DNA of 64,000 nucleotides from Anthoceros angustus. Its lineage: Eukaryota > Streptophyta > Anthocerotopsida > Anthocerotales > Anthocerotaceae. The first letter of the stretch is position 1. Each line of letters starts with the position of its first letter. The notes under the pieces are model-generated. The model was not told where the DNA came from and did not search any database. It saw only the letters and a program-made list of their open reading frames with translations. Positions 23,194 through 33,904 of this stretch are shown piece by piece. A program made the translations under genes and the position numbers. Location: assembly GCA_010909165.1 (NCBI GenBank), contig MU008154.1, positions 857,478 to 921,477 on the forward strand, read 5' to 3'.

Positions 23194-23660
23194 AGAAAAA
23201 GAAGAATTCTATTATAATCCACTATGATGGAATTTTTTCCTATCATGGGACTTGGTGACTAAAAAGTAACTAAAAACTGAGTCTAAGCTCCACGAGAATT
23301 GGCTGCTCTCAAAGTACCAAAGTCTATCATACTTCAACCCTTCCAAAACGACTGCCATACTTCAACCCTTCCAAAACCACTGCCATACTTCAACCCTTCT
23401 AAAACGCCTCCCATACTTCAACCCTTCCAAAAAGAAGAAGGAGTCTATCGTAATCCACTTGGACGAAATCTTTTCCTATCACAGGAAAGTTGCACCATGG
23501 TGTGTCTAAGCTACTTACACCAAAGGCATCCAATCCCTCTAGGCACCAAGGGCATCCACTCCCTCTGAGTACCAAGAGCATCACTCCTCTAGGCACCTCA
23601 TCTAAGTACCCATAGAAGCATGGGATACGTAAACACAGGCATTGTTATAATTGTGTTTTT
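23194..23660 (-). repeat. Dispersed repeat family D, copy 2
   Basis: It has the GAAGAAAAAGAAG tract, TCATGGGACTTGG, TGGTGTGTCTAAGC, TAGGCACC and a final TTATAATTGTG. It is interrupted by a nested short tandem repeat (23,333-23,432) and by repetition of the AGGCACCAAGGGCATCCACT module. Confidence 0.65.
23333..23432. repeat. Short tandem repeat, ~27 bp unit, four copies
   Basis: CATACTTCAACCCTTCCAAA followed by ACGACTGC or a variant is repeated four times, nested in family D copy 2. Confidence 0.85.
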
Positions 23661-23835
23661 ATTTTATTTTAGCTAATTTAGAGACTTTATATATATTTCA
23701 AAGTATACATTGAAGTTCCGCATTGGGAATCTGAAAGGGAGTCATCTGATGGGCACTAATTGGAGTAACCGTAGGACACTGATGGAAGTAACCTATGCAC
23801 TAACTGGAGTAAACCCATATGGCACTATCAACGGG

Positions 23836-24147
23836 TGACCCTGCACATGGTGGAGAGGAAGGCATGATGTTTCATGGCGACCCTGCACACGGCGGAGAGG
23901 AAGGTAGGATGTTTCATAGCTGATAGCCCTATAGCGACCCTGCACACGGCGGAGAGGAAGGCAGGATGTTTCATAGTTGATAGCCCCATGACGACCCTGC
24001 ACACGGTAGAGAGGAAGGCAGGATGTTTCATAGCTGATAGCCCCATGGCGACCCTGCACACGGCGGAGAGGAAGGCCGGATGTTTCAAAGCTGATAGCCC
24101 CATGGCGACCCTGCACACGATGGAGAGGAAGGCAAGATGTTTCATAT
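23836..24147. repeat. 57-bp minisatellite, six units
   Basis: Units begin GCGACCCTGCACACGGCGGA and continue GAGGAAGGCAGGATGTTTCA and TAGCTGATAGCCCCATG. The period of 57 is a multiple of three, which leaves 19-residue periodic frames open on both strands. There are no unique spacers, so this is not a CRISPR-like array. Confidence 0.9.
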
Positions 24148-24286
24148 CAGAGCCTATCAAGCTGGGATGAGTGGCACCCCATCCAGGCACTGATCCGTAC
24201 GAAAACGCTTAACTGGCCATTGTGTGAATTTTGAGAGATTTGTGCGTTGGCTGATTGTGTGGCCTATTGTGCTACGCGCATTAAAG

Positions 24287-24423
24287 CTTTCCCAGGTATG
24301 CTAGGCTGAAGGTTGAAAGACAATATAATAAACGCATTCCCAACACAATGTATGCATGTCTGCTAGCCTGAAGGTTGAAAGACAAAGATATTAAACGCAT
24401 TCCCAGCACATTGTACGCAAGTC
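24287..24423. repeat. Tandem duplication, ~70 bp unit, two copies
   Basis: GCTAGGCTGAAGGTTGAAAG followed by ACAATATAATAAACGCATTC and CCAACACAATGTATGCA is repeated once with minor changes. Confidence 0.8.
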
Positions 24424-24801
24424 TATGGTTGACAATGTGGGAGAGGGTCGGATATTTTTAAGCCCCCTTTTACCCGCGGTCGGTCGGCCGGCAGCAGCGG
24501 TCCACACATCTAGAAAAACAGCTTCTTACATCGCAGAAGAAAGCTGTGTTTGGCGCTGGGCCTGCTGTCCAAAACGAGGATGACTCGTTGTCTGAGAACC
24601 ACAACGAGCTGATCTGCTTCTGAATCTTGTTTGTAAACGAGCGCCGTGGATAGCCGTTCGCAGCTGGTCTCACACAACGGATCCTCCGGAGCATGTTCCG
24701 CTGTGGTTCAATCTCTGTCAACTAGGACAGTTTTCTCCTCCTTCGAGAGAGAAGAAAACACAAGAAGGGAATCTCAAGTCCTGAGTCTGAATCATCTGGT
24801 C
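24424..24801. other. 3' flank of PAM16; no gene recognised
   Basis: It contains a GC-rich palindromic patch at about 24,474-24,495 (CGGTCGGTCGGCCGG). Short frames on both strands show no recognisable protein. Confidence 0.45.
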
Positions 24802-25400
24802 TCAACCTTGATGCCTGCCAGCTGCTTCGAGAGCCTCCTTGGCCCGTTGCACCTTGGATTGAATGTAGAAACTTCCTTTCACAGCATTCTTCTCGAACAA
24901 ATGATTATATTTCTACAAAGCATACGACGTTGTCAGTGGACGACAAAAACCTGCTTGGAGTTGCAATTCGTACAAGAACTTACCAGCAAGACCAAAAAAC
25001 AATACCCACAGCCGCAAAAGGTCAGTGCTCAGATGTAGACCCACCTGCATAACTTCCTTCCAAGTTGCGTTCTCACTGACACCCAGCACAAGCCTTGCCT
25101 CGTGTTCTGTCATTCCAGTGGAAACCCTATGCGCCATATTCTGCACTACTCGCCGAGCAGGTTCCGAATTCCCGGCATCTACAAATACAAAAGACAACAC
25201 CATATCTTCACATTCCTGAACCAATTCTCATTCTACCCTAACTGCAGGACTATGTCAGTCACCTTAACACAAGTCCACCAGTCCAAGCTGTAGAACATAC
25301 TGATAATTGCTTGTCTATAAGCTTGTGTGATCGCCCTTGCAACAACGCTAGAGCCAAGGGCAACTATCTCGGCAATAATCTTCGCAGCCTGCACCGACAT
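24802..25400 (-). CDS. PAM16: PAM16/TIM16, mitochondrial import motor subunit
   Basis: J-like protein of the inner-membrane presequence translocase-associated motor; it pairs with PAM18/TIM14 and restrains stimulation of mitochondrial Hsp70. Three exons fit in phase: 25301-25400, 25045-25178 and 24802-24912, giving about 114 residues. The N-terminus AAKIIAEIVALGSSVVARA and the following QAYRQAI match the family's membrane-associated segment. The middle has TEHEARLVLGV and the C-terminal exon KYNHLFEKN and SFYIQSKVQRAKEALE. As expected for PAM16 the J-like domain lacks the HPD motif. The start at 25400 (MSVQAAKI) is the nearest ATG. A more upstream in-frame ATG or a separate first exon joining at the AG before GCTGCGAAG is possible. 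Confidence 0.9.
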
Positions 25401-25424
25401 CCACAGCACCGCTTTCAGGCCTAA

Positions 25425-25533
25425 ATCCAACGCAATCCAGGCTTCACACATAAATCACAATTAACTTGGCCAACACCACGAATCCCGTACCATTCTTTGT
25501 GCTACTCGATAAAGCCTCGATTCGAAGAAACTC
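25425..25533. repeat. Left arm of a ~108-bp inverted repeat
   Basis: The sequence from about 25,425 to 25,533 is the reverse complement of 26,007-26,117 with only a few mismatches and a three-base indel. It contains CTTCACACATAAATCACAAT and AAAGCCTCGATTCGAAGAAA. The arm lies immediately upstream of PAM16. Confidence 0.9.
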
Positions 25534-26006
25534 GATTGGGAACCCGAATTTCACAATTCGCAACTGTAGCGCAGTTGCAGCAGAACACTACCTTGGCAAC
25601 CGGCAAATGCCCGGGTGCAGCACAACAGCAGATCAACACGTTCCGGAGAGCAGGTGAAATTAAAATTCTCCACAGAACCGCCGCCACAAGGAATAGCAGC
25701 CTTTGCGAAATCTTGGAACCCACGGAGTCCCACAAGACGCTCTCCCCTGCCACCTTCTACTGATCTCCCAAGCTCCATCCAGAAAGAGTAGAGGAGAGAA
25801 AAAGTTCATTCAATTGATGAGGAAAATCTGGAAGCCTCCAGCTTGTCCAGCAGAATTTTCGAACCTTCCTAACACCGACGTTGCGTGCGGACCAAGTATA
25901 CAAGTAGGGCTTATAGTACACCACCTGAAAGTGCGGATTCCTTCGGTTTCTTCCACGCTTTTAGCTTGGTATGGATTAACTTTCGTACTAGCTTGGTATG
26001 GATTCA
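25534..26006. other. Segment enclosed by the inverted repeat
   Basis: About 470 bases between the two arms. Short frames occur on both strands, but none resembles a known protein. No transposase and no clear target-site duplication were seen. Confidence 0.5.
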
Positions 26007-26117
26007 AGTTTCTTCGAATCGAGGCTTTATAGAGTAGCAGGAAGAATGGTACGGGATTTACCGTGGTGTTGGCCAAGTTAATTGTGATTTATGTGTGAAG
26101 CCTGGATTCTGTTGGAT
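26007..26117. repeat. Right arm of the inverted repeat
   Basis: Reverse complement of 25,425-25,533. It directly adjoins dispersed repeat D copy 3, which starts at about 26,118. Confidence 0.9.
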
Positions 26118-26318
26118 TTAGAAAGAAGAAGAAGAAGAAAATTTTTATTTAAGTCCATTAAGGACGGATTTCCGTTATGGGACTTGGTACTTAACAACTT
26201 GTACCATGGTGTGCCTAAGCTACTTGCACCAAGGGCATTCATTCCCTTTAGACACCCCATCTAAGTACATACCGATCTAAGCTCAGGATGCTTAATCACT
26301 ACGTTCTTATAAATGTGA
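26118..26318 (-). repeat. Dispersed repeat family D, copy 3
   Basis: A clear copy: GAAGAAGAAGAAG tract, AAGTCCATTAAGGACGGATT, TGGGACTTGGTACTTAACAA, TGCCTAAGCTACTTGCACCA, and the final CACTACGTTCTTATAAATGT. The short inverted motif GACGGA/TCCGTT is retained. Confidence 0.75.
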
Positions 26319-26365
26319 CTACGTCAGAGAGGAAATTCCTCTCTTGGATATTACTCCACATATAA

Positions 26366-26378
26366 CTAGGGTTAGGGC
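26366..26378. promoter_or_regulatory. Telo-box-like motif upstream of the small basic protein gene
   Basis: CTAGGGTTAGGG lies about 100 bases before the ATG at 26476. Telo-boxes are common near starts of plant translation-related and housekeeping genes. Function here is inferred. Confidence 0.4.
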
Positions 26379-26475
26379 AAGGGTTGTTGGACAAAGGGCG
26401 ACCATGGCAGCAGTCTAACCCCTGGATTGGAAATTTTGCGTTGGATCGGCGAGGGTTGTCAAGCCGCCTGAGGGG

Positions 26476-27101
26476 ATGACGCAAAAGAGTGGGCTGTTCA
26501 AGGGCCAGCAAAAGAAGACCAGCGCAGCTAATCGTCACGGGAAGGGGACGCATATCCGGAAAGGTCAGCCTTGGCTTCCAGATTTCTCATGGTTCCTCAG
26601 CATCAATCTGGTTGTTCTGTTGCTGATGCTTTCTCGTGTCACATGCCTGGGGAAGCATGGTCGTCAGCCCCTACTGATTTGATGATCATACTCTTTGGTT
26701 GCAGGGAAGGTGTTCAAGGCACCTCTGAAGAAGACCAAGGACCTAGAGCAGAGCATTGTAAGTGGCTGAAGTGGCTGTGGTGGCTCGAAATTTGTGTCTC
26801 CCTGTGCGAGGATTGTCTGGTAGCTATTGCCATAGTCCCTGGAGATGGGGGGTTGGAAGTAGTGACGTGGTTCTTGTGCTGAATGTTTCTCATCGAGTGA
26901 GCTGTGTTTGGTTGGTGTTAGGAAGTTGGGAAATTTATTAACCAAGCCAATGAGATGAAGGCCGCCGCAGCAGCTAGCAAAGAAGGAGCCCAGCTGAGGC
27001 TAGTCAAGGCACCTGTGGATGAATCCAAACCTGCGAAGATCAAGTCCGTGTTGGCGAAGGCTAAGGCGAAGTCTCCGGGTGGGAAGACGAAGTTGAAGTA
27101 G
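26476..27101 (+). CDS. Small Lys-rich basic protein, plant-conserved type
   Basis: Three exons in phase (26476-26563, 26705-26757, 26922-27101) give about 106 residues. The N-terminus has KGQQKKTSAANRHGKG and THIRKG. The middle exon is KVFKAPLKKTKDLEQSI and the last exon includes KFINQANEMKAAAAASKEG and a Lys-rich tail. The layout (Gln/Lys-rich start, basic core, Lys/Ala tail) is reminiscent of the L10K/C19orf53-like small basic proteins, but that assignment is from memory and weak. It could be a nucleolar or ribosome-associated factor. Introns are GT-AG, and the exon phases and charge pattern support a real gene. Confidence 0.72.
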
Positions 27102-27463
27102 AGCGTTGGGACAGTGTGGATGATACGTGTAGCACCTGGCTTTGAGTCCTCGTCTTGGGGGAGGCGCTTAAGCTGGCTACTCTCGATTCGGAGCAGTTGC
27201 TTCCAGGGCGAATTGCCCGACACGCTGACTGTGTCATGGGAGGCTGGATCGCTGGTCTGGCAGGCTCCGGAATCTGACTATAATAGAATTCTTTTCTTCT
27301 TTACCTAGGGTAGTGAAACCTGCCACGGTACTCAGGTCCGACCCGGTTGCGTTCTGCAGGCATATCGATCCAAGACGTTTCTATCATTCAACAAAACTCA
27401 TTTGGAATTTTTGGCATGGCGCTGCTCGGGTGAGAGCATGCGGCTCGCTGAAGTGATCGAGTT

Positions 27464-29353
27464 ATGGCGACCCGCCTGCGGATTGCCTTCGACTTGGACG
27501 CCGAATTGCTCCGATCTCCATCTGCAGTTCTTTGGCTGCTAGGCGCTCCATGGCAGCCGCTCACGATTTTGGCACCTCTGCACTGTCAGCACTTCCTTGC
27601 ACCTCTGGTCCCGGAAGTGAATGCTGAGGTAGAGGAATTGCGAGTCCTTGTGCCTTCAGGGTTGGAGGTGGTGGGTGCTCTGGTAGTAGGCGGATCGGAA
27701 GCTGATGATATTCTTCGGAGAGCTGCCAAGGCGGCCTTGAGCATCAGGGCCAAGCTGGGAGTACGGGAGGGCAGCCCTAGCCATGTAGTTGCTGGATTCG
27801 GCTCCAGGGTGGGGGAACGGTGGAATTTTGTCCACAGATTGTATGATGCTGGACTGGCTCCGGTTGTCGACTGTTTGGAGGTTTTGAATGGTGGTGGCGA
27901 TTTGGGAGATGAATTTTGGAAGGCTACACGGCTTCTGCGGTGCCAGATGCAGCTCAATCTGGATTTGTACCTTCCAGACGCTTGTAGTGCGTTACAGTAC
28001 GATGAGCAGGTTGGGAAAGCTGTGACAGAGGTTGTAGCAGATCTGAAGAGTGGGAGAACTCTTTTTTTGACTGAGAACCTGCCACAGAGAGGGAATGTGC
28101 TGGTTGAACCATATAAGTATGAAGGGTCCGCGGGGCTTGATGGTGGGAAGGAGAATCCAGTATGGAATGGCAACGGGCACGAGAGGATATCAGACTTCGG
28201 CTCAGGCCAGCTGGTCACTTTTGGTTCTGGTGTTAGGGTATCTGTGCCGGTGTCTTTCACTCCACTTATCAGGCAAGCCAGTGTTGGAAAGAAGATTGAG
28301 GCCCCTCTCTTGCACTACTTGCCAGCGGGAGGTACCGTGACGTTGCTGCCTTTGAACCTGGATGTGCTTTGTGTGGAGAGCATTGGTGCATTGCTGTCTC
28401 ATGCAGTGGCTGAGCTAGTGCTTCCTGCCTTATGCAACCAGCTGGTGGCTATGCAGAAGGTATGTGCAAGAAACGCCATGCTGAATCCCAAAGTTGCTGC
28501 CTACCACTTCTGGCCGGAGGGCTTTCTGCATCCAGTGACTGGCTTGTACGATTTGAGTTACGGGGAAACTGAGCTGGGGCAAGTGGAACAGAGGAAGAAG
28601 CTGCATGAGCGGCTTGGGTTGCCTTCGAACAGGCCCTTGCTTCGTGTGGCAAATGCCCTGGACTTCACTGTTCCCGATGCCATTCGATCCTCCAGAGCCA
28701 CGCGGTTAAGAGATGTTCATGCAGCTGTGACGGCCTCTCCTGTGAGAGGCGGGACCAAGAGTTTTGTGCAAGGCTCATATGAGTACTTCCATTACCTTCA
28801 AGATCATGTTGATGACAATGGGTGGGGCTGTGCATATCGTTCATTGCAAACGATAGTCTCCTGGTTTAAGCTGCAGCAGTATACATCCCTTGACGTTCCC
28901 TCGCACAGAGAAATACAGGAGATTCTAGTGGATATTGGAGATAAGGAGCGTTCCTTTGTCGGGTCGAGGGAATGGATCGGTGCCATTGAGCTAAGTTTTG
29001 TCCTCGATAAGCTTCTAGGTGTCTCTTCAAAGATACTGAATGTGAACTCGGGGGCAGAGCTTCCAGGGAAATGCAGGGAGCTGGCGTTGCATTTTAAGAC
29101 TCAGGGTACGCCCATTATGATAGGTGGGGGTGTGCTTGCGTACACACTGTTGGGGATCGATTTCAATGAGTTCACTGGGGAAAGTGCCTTCCTCATACTG
29201 GATCCACACTACACAGGGGGAGATGATTTGAAGCCTATCGTCAGTGGGGGATGGTGTGGATGGAAGAAGGCTGTGTCAGACTCGGGTGAAGAGTTTTTCT
29301 TGCGGAACAAGTTTTACAACCTTTTGCTTCCTCAGCGCCCTATCACTGTATGA
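27464..29353 (+). CDS. UFSP2: UFSP2-type Ufm1-specific protease (peptidase C78)
   Basis: Cysteine protease that matures UFM1 and removes it from substrates, usually at the endoplasmic reticulum. The 629-residue frame has no introns, unlike its neighbours. The C-terminal third is the C78 catalytic domain. The nucleophile Cys is at about residue 456 in NGWGCAYRSLQTIVSWF, and the Asp-Pro-His motif is at about residues 580-582 in LILDPHYTG. GTPIMIGGGVLAYTLLGI precedes it. The N-terminal ~400 residues match the extended non-catalytic part typical of UFSP2, not the short UFSP1. The ATG at 27464 is the first in frame and gives the usual length. Confidence 0.93.
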   Translation: MATRLRIAFDLDAELLRSPSAVLWLLGAPWQPLTILAPLHCQHFLAPLVPEVNAEVEELRVLVPSGLEVVGALVVGGSEADDILRRAAKAALSIRAKLGVREGSPSHVVAGFGSRVGERWNFVHRLYDAGLAPVVDCLEVLNGGGDLGDEFWKATRLLRCQMQLNLDLYLPDACSALQYDEQVGKAVTEVVADLKSGRTLFLTENLPQRGNVLVEPYKYEGSAGLDGGKENPVWNGNGHERISDFGSGQLVTFGSGVRVSVPVSFTPLIRQASVGKKIEAPLLHYLPAGGTVTLLPLNLDVLCVESIGALLSHAVAELVLPALCNQLVAMQKVCARNAMLNPKVAAYHFWPEGFLHPVTGLYDLSYGETELGQVEQRKKLHERLGLPSNRPLLRVANALDFTVPDAIRSSRATRLRDVHAAVTASPVRGGTKSFVQGSYEYFHYLQDHVDDNGWGCAYRSLQTIVSWFKLQQYTSLDVPSHREIQEILVDIGDKERSFVGSREWIGAIELSFVLDKLLGVSSKILNVNSGAELPGKCRELALHFKTQGTPIMIGGGVLAYTLLGIDFNEFTGESAFLILDPHYTGGDDLKPIVSGGWCGWKKAVSDSGEEFFLRNKFYNLLLPQRPITV

Positions 29354-29961
29354 GTTGAGGTTGTTGAGGAAATGGTCACTGCAAAACTCAGGTAGATGTC
29401 CTCGACTTCATAACTGCGCTCTTCCAATTCTCTGGATCACATGTTATCTGAAAGTACTCACAGACTGCACCAACAGTTTGCCCACAAGAGTGTAGTGGTG
29501 GGTTAAGAGTGCCGAGAATGTCTCTCTCGGTAGTTGGGTCAAGTCTCATTGACCCTGGAGGTACAGACTTCTACAGCGCATCAGTTCCAAGAAGACGGAT
29601 TTTTTAAAGTAGGAGTACAGAAATCTTGGCCTTTCCGGCCAATCTGCTGAAATCAATTCATTTTGAAAGAACAGGAATTTGTCGAATTCTGCACCTCCCC
29701 TAACAAGCCTTCGCTGACACAGTTCAGCGGCAGCTGACGCATCTCTACTATTAACATTAATGTACATCCTTCGTGAGCTATGACAACCAAGACACTTTTT
29801 CCCATGTGGGTACTTCTTGCCCTCACAAATAGTCCTATACTGGAATGAATGACAGTGAATATCATGTACTGCTAAAGAGGAGAGACGGCAACAAGACTGA
29901 TTGTTCTTCCTGCCAAGAAAGGTCACCTACTAGTACAGTGCTGCAAAGGCAGCATTTTATG
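29354..29961. other. Convergent 3' region between UFSP2 and DP
   Basis: Both flanking genes end here. A short antisense frame (29546-29926) shows no domain. No terminator-specific motif can be named with confidence. Confidence 0.5.
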
Positions 29962-32210
29962 TTATGTGTAGTTCTCATGCTTCACTCTGGCCTTGAGTAT
30001 GCTCGGTACTGGCGGAGATGTCGAGCCTTTGTTGAAAGAAGAGTACGGAACTCCATAGGCAGCCCTCGGTGTGTGATTGCATGCATGAGGAAACAAATTG
30101 GAAACAGGGGATGCCTCTTCCTCGTATGTCCCGTCCAAACCATCCTCAGAATCCACACGCCCGAGTCCCTCAGGGCTGCCCGCGTGCTCGCAAAAATTCA
30201 TAGCCTTCAGCACGTATGCATCATCGTGAAGCTCAAATGGAGTACTGCAATGCCGAAACAGAGACATGGTTCAAGCTTACAAAACTTGGTATATCCTATT
30301 CAGGATCCTATCACGAAACATACTATACCGGCAATCTCCTTGCATGCGGCACACAAGGCACACTGCATTCCCCAGGGAGACGGGATCTAGGCGGGAAACC
30401 AACCTGTTGAAGTCAAAGTGTACAAGCTGCATGTCCTCGGATATCTCCACTTCCACTGTGGCCTGGGGCCGAGTCTGTAAGCAAGACAAAAACCGTGAAC
30501 TGGAGCACAAGGTATGATTTAATGATTCAGAACACAGTTCACTAGTACGCAGTACCTGGACGAGGATAAATGGCAATGCAACTCCTCCAGCAGGAAAATT
30601 TCCAGTGCCGTTATATAATCTCTCATTCCGCTGTACAAGGTTCTGAATACCTATAATCTGCGGGACAAACCACAAAGATGTTCGTCATAAACCATGGTGT
30701 ATATAATACATGTAGAAACCGCGTATTGCTTGCTACAAACATACTCCAAACGATGCATGGTGAGGAGCAAAGGGAGCAGAAAGTCCAGCACGACCCGAAA
30801 GGGGATCAGCCTCCATTCCAAGAGTGTCATGAGTTATCATATACCTGTTCTTCTAACTCCTGCAAGTAAGCTGCTTTCTTCTCTATCCTGCTCCTGACTC
30901 GAATTCGCTCAGCCTGTGAAGTTCATCTAGATTTACTAAGGTCCAGAAGGGATCGCGTAGAGAACTTATTAACACAGCTGAACAGTGTGAAAAGTAAAAT
31001 TTGAAATGCACCCTACCTTCAGCTGTTCAATGTCATTGACACTTGTACTGGGCAAACCCTTCCATTGGATTTCCTTTTTCTCTTTGGAGATTATCTCCAT
31101 CGCCATGAGCACATTGAGTGCATCATAGACCCTTCGCCTGATGTTCTTCTCATCATATTGTTGCTGGACAGGACACAGACATCTACATGAAACACCTGCA
31201 TGCGAGGGAAGTACATGTAGCAAACACTACTACGGGACACACAAAAACCCGTCTCCTACTTCCCATGCTGAACAAGCCCTGCGGTCGTAAAACATATAGC
31301 CTGCAAAGACTACTCTTTACCAAAATCAGTGACGAAGACAGACCTGGTCAGGAGATACCAGCATACTCTCTGGATTGGTGAATTCGGCCACCAGCTCATC
31401 TGCCACCTGCAGAGCACACACTAACCGAATCAGCATCCCCTGCAAATTCTCTCCACCAGCCAGGTCACGGCAGATATATGTCAAAACTTGCCTCGTTATA
31501 AGATGTACGACCTTTGCTCTCTACCTTTTCACAAACTAGAAGCACAAAAACGCATCCAAGATTCGTTAGGGTATGGCCAGTACGCAAACACGCAGCCACA
31601 AGCCAGTCATTCAGTAACATCAACAAAAGGCAACGCCGAGCAGAGATCCGCAACAACCTTTCATGCTAAAATGGCGAAGCCCTTTCCCCCCCTTCTCCCC
31701 CCCCGATCGTTGTCCGCGCTTCTTCCGCCGCCTGAAATTCCAGAAAAGCACAACCTCCCGTGAGCCACAAATTACTCCAAAACCGCTTCAATTCACGGAG
31801 CCAGCAGCAAAAAAATCCATCTCCCACAAAAATGCAAACCCCAGCGACACGCAATTGCAGACCCTGCACGGAATCTCAGGCACAACAAATTCTCACCCTA
31901 CGACGTCCGGGGAATCGGGATCATCCCCGAGCCCGTCCAGGTGCTGGAGCCTGGCAGCGGCAGCGGCGCCGTTCCGTCCGTTAGGCGTGGTCATCACCAC
32001 GTCACTCCCCCGGGATGGAGAGCCGTTGCTTCCGCTGTCCATGGAGATTGCAGGCGCAGAGGCAGAGGCTGCCGGGCCCGAGGAGCCTACCAGGGCAAAC
32101 TTGCCGGGCTGAGCCTTCGGCAGGCCATTACCATTGCCATGGCCCGAGGCCCCGAACTCCGCTGCTGCTGCTCCCAGTGCAGAGCCAAAATCTTTGCCCA
32201 TCATTTCCAT
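29962..32210 (-). CDS. DP: DP transcription factor (E2F dimerization partner)
   Basis: Pairs with E2F to bind DNA and control G1/S genes. Nine exons in phase: 31897-32210, 31658-31732, 31492-31535, 31344-31406, 31017-31163, 30845-30913, 30556-30657, 30414-30474, 29962-30244, giving about 385 residues. The order is: disordered Gly/Ala/Ser N-terminus; basic KKRGQR and [28 protein letters not shown]; the DNA-binding core [19 protein letters not shown]; the dimerization coiled coil ([17 protein letters not shown]); then [11 protein letters not shown] and [15 protein letters not shown]. The start at 32210 (MEMMGKDFG) is the first ATG in frame; the frame is open further upstream without an ATG. The intron after exon 3 begins GCAAGT, a GC-AG intron. 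Exon 2 has three poly-G runs, making it prone to sequencing error. Confidence 0.93.
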
Positions 32211-33904
32211 TCCCCTGGTAAAGACCCGCGGCTGTCGTAGATCCAGATCCCCATCCGGCGCGACATGGATGCTGCGATTCCTGGCGCTCTTCTCCCCGTC
32301 TGCTGCGACGCCAAACCCTTTCCTCCTGCGGACTCCAGGATCAAGCAAAGCGCAGCGCACGGCAGGCTGCTGGGCAGCAGCAGGCACGGCACGCAGGGTC
32401 GGTCTGTTTGAATGCCACCATTGCCGAAATCCCTCCAAGTTCAGACCACCACCATCTCTCTTGCCCCCGCCTCCCCTCTCTCTTCCTCTCTCTTTCCCTC
32501 TATTCCTCTCTCCCCTTCAACTGTAGGTTAGCGGAGGTTTTCGCGATCCCCCTAGATTTGGCGGGCCTACCTCGGGCCCCCCACCACTCCCTTCGGATTT
32601 GGACTCCCACTCCCAACCACGATTAACCTCAATCCCACAATTACTACGTTTTAGTTTCCATGTATTTTGCCCGCATCGTTAGAATTTGAGCATTGCAAGG
32701 CTCTATGATTAAAATTAGCCACACACCTTCCGCTATTGATTCAAAGGGCTTTCATGTATGATATTTATATAACTTGATGGTCTATATTTTTATTATAAAT
32801 ATATCGCATCCATCATTGATTGGAAATTGGAGATATGGAATCGACCTCATACTTTTGAATTCCATCAAAGACACTTCCTTTCATCATTGATTGCGAATGA
32901 CCGAGACACAAAGTCATTCGAACTGCTGGTCCTCGTCATCGTCATGACCAATGAACTTCCTATAGTAAAATGAATTCCACAATATGATAATCTGGATAAT
33001 ATAATGTAGAAATACAAAGTACTTTTCACAAATTAATAAGGAGTGGGGTGGTTTGCATGGTTCTGCCTCCATTGGGCCGGCTAACTTTAGCGGAGGGTGG
33101 AGGTGCACGTCTAGCGACCCACCTCACCTACCGGTTGAAGCCGGTGCCGGATCCCCAGAATTATACTCGTTATATTTGCATTGACCGGGCATGCCCCATG
33201 TGGATAATGGGAGGAAGGGCAAAAGATGGAAAAAGGCAGGACAGTAGAATATTGGGGTGCAAGGAAAATATCTGGTCCCAATCAGGGGGACGCGTGGAAG
33301 GGGTGAGTGGGGAGCGGGGCCCAGCAGGTACCGGTAACCGGACAAATTAGGGACCCGCCAAATGTCGATTTGAATGGCGAGCTAAAATATAGGCGGATGC
33401 AGTGTGAACGCGGGCGGGCGAAGGGGGTCATGCCGGCCCTGCGGCATGGTGACGCTGGCCTGGGTTGGGGGGTTGGGTCGGACGACACGCTTCTCGGGGG
33501 ACACCGGCCCCGGGTTTGTCGCCTTGCGCCATCTGACCGATTCCGAATTCCAGCTTACCAGCCTTTGTGTGGATTTTAGGGTTTCAGACACCCCTGGCCG
33601 GGGGCGGGCCACTCAAGGTCACTCTTGTCGGCACTCTTTGCGCTCGCAAAGCCTGCCTGTGGGAGCCCCAAACGTGACGCATCCGTTTCATCAACTCCCC
33701 ACCTGCTGCCTCACCACACCCTTGCTCACATTTACTCCCCACAAGGCCACAGCGCCGTGCCTTTACCTGCACTACAGGGACATGCTGTGGTTTTCTTTTA
33801 GGGTTTGTACCTACGGAGGACTTCTCAAACCCTAGTGATGTATGTGGTTGGTGGATAGTAATTGAGTTGGGAATGAGCAGTACTGCTTGTCCAGCACATT
33901 GAGA
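32211..33904. other. Divergent promoter region between DP and CFAP61
   Basis: It contains a CT-rich tract at 32,455-32,515 near the DP start, an AT-rich middle (32,640-33,040) and a GC-rich part (33,050-33,700). Open frames in the GC-rich part show no family resemblance. It presumably drives both genes. Confidence 0.5.
33574..33835. promoter_or_regulatory. Cluster of three telo-box-like motifs upstream of CFAP61
   Basis: TTTTAGGGTTT occurs at 33,574-33,584 and 33,796-33,806, and AAACCCTAG at 33,827-33,835, within 335 bases of the CFAP61 ATG. Such motifs are frequent in plant promoters and 5' UTRs. Any function here is inferred. Confidence 0.45.

Noticed and set aside
23836-24147. CRISPR-like array or repeat protein gene
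   Set aside because: Units are directly adjacent without unique spacers. Frames are open on both strands only because 57 is divisible by three. A plant nuclear context also argues against CRISPR.
25466-26076. Pair of similar small proteins (MANTT...PVPFF) on opposite strands
   Set aside because: The similarity simply reflects the inverted repeat; both frames are short and lack conserved context.
31893-32438. DP start upstream at 32,438
   Set aside because: That start would use TTG. The first in-frame ATG is at 32,210; upstream sequence is better read as 5' UTR.
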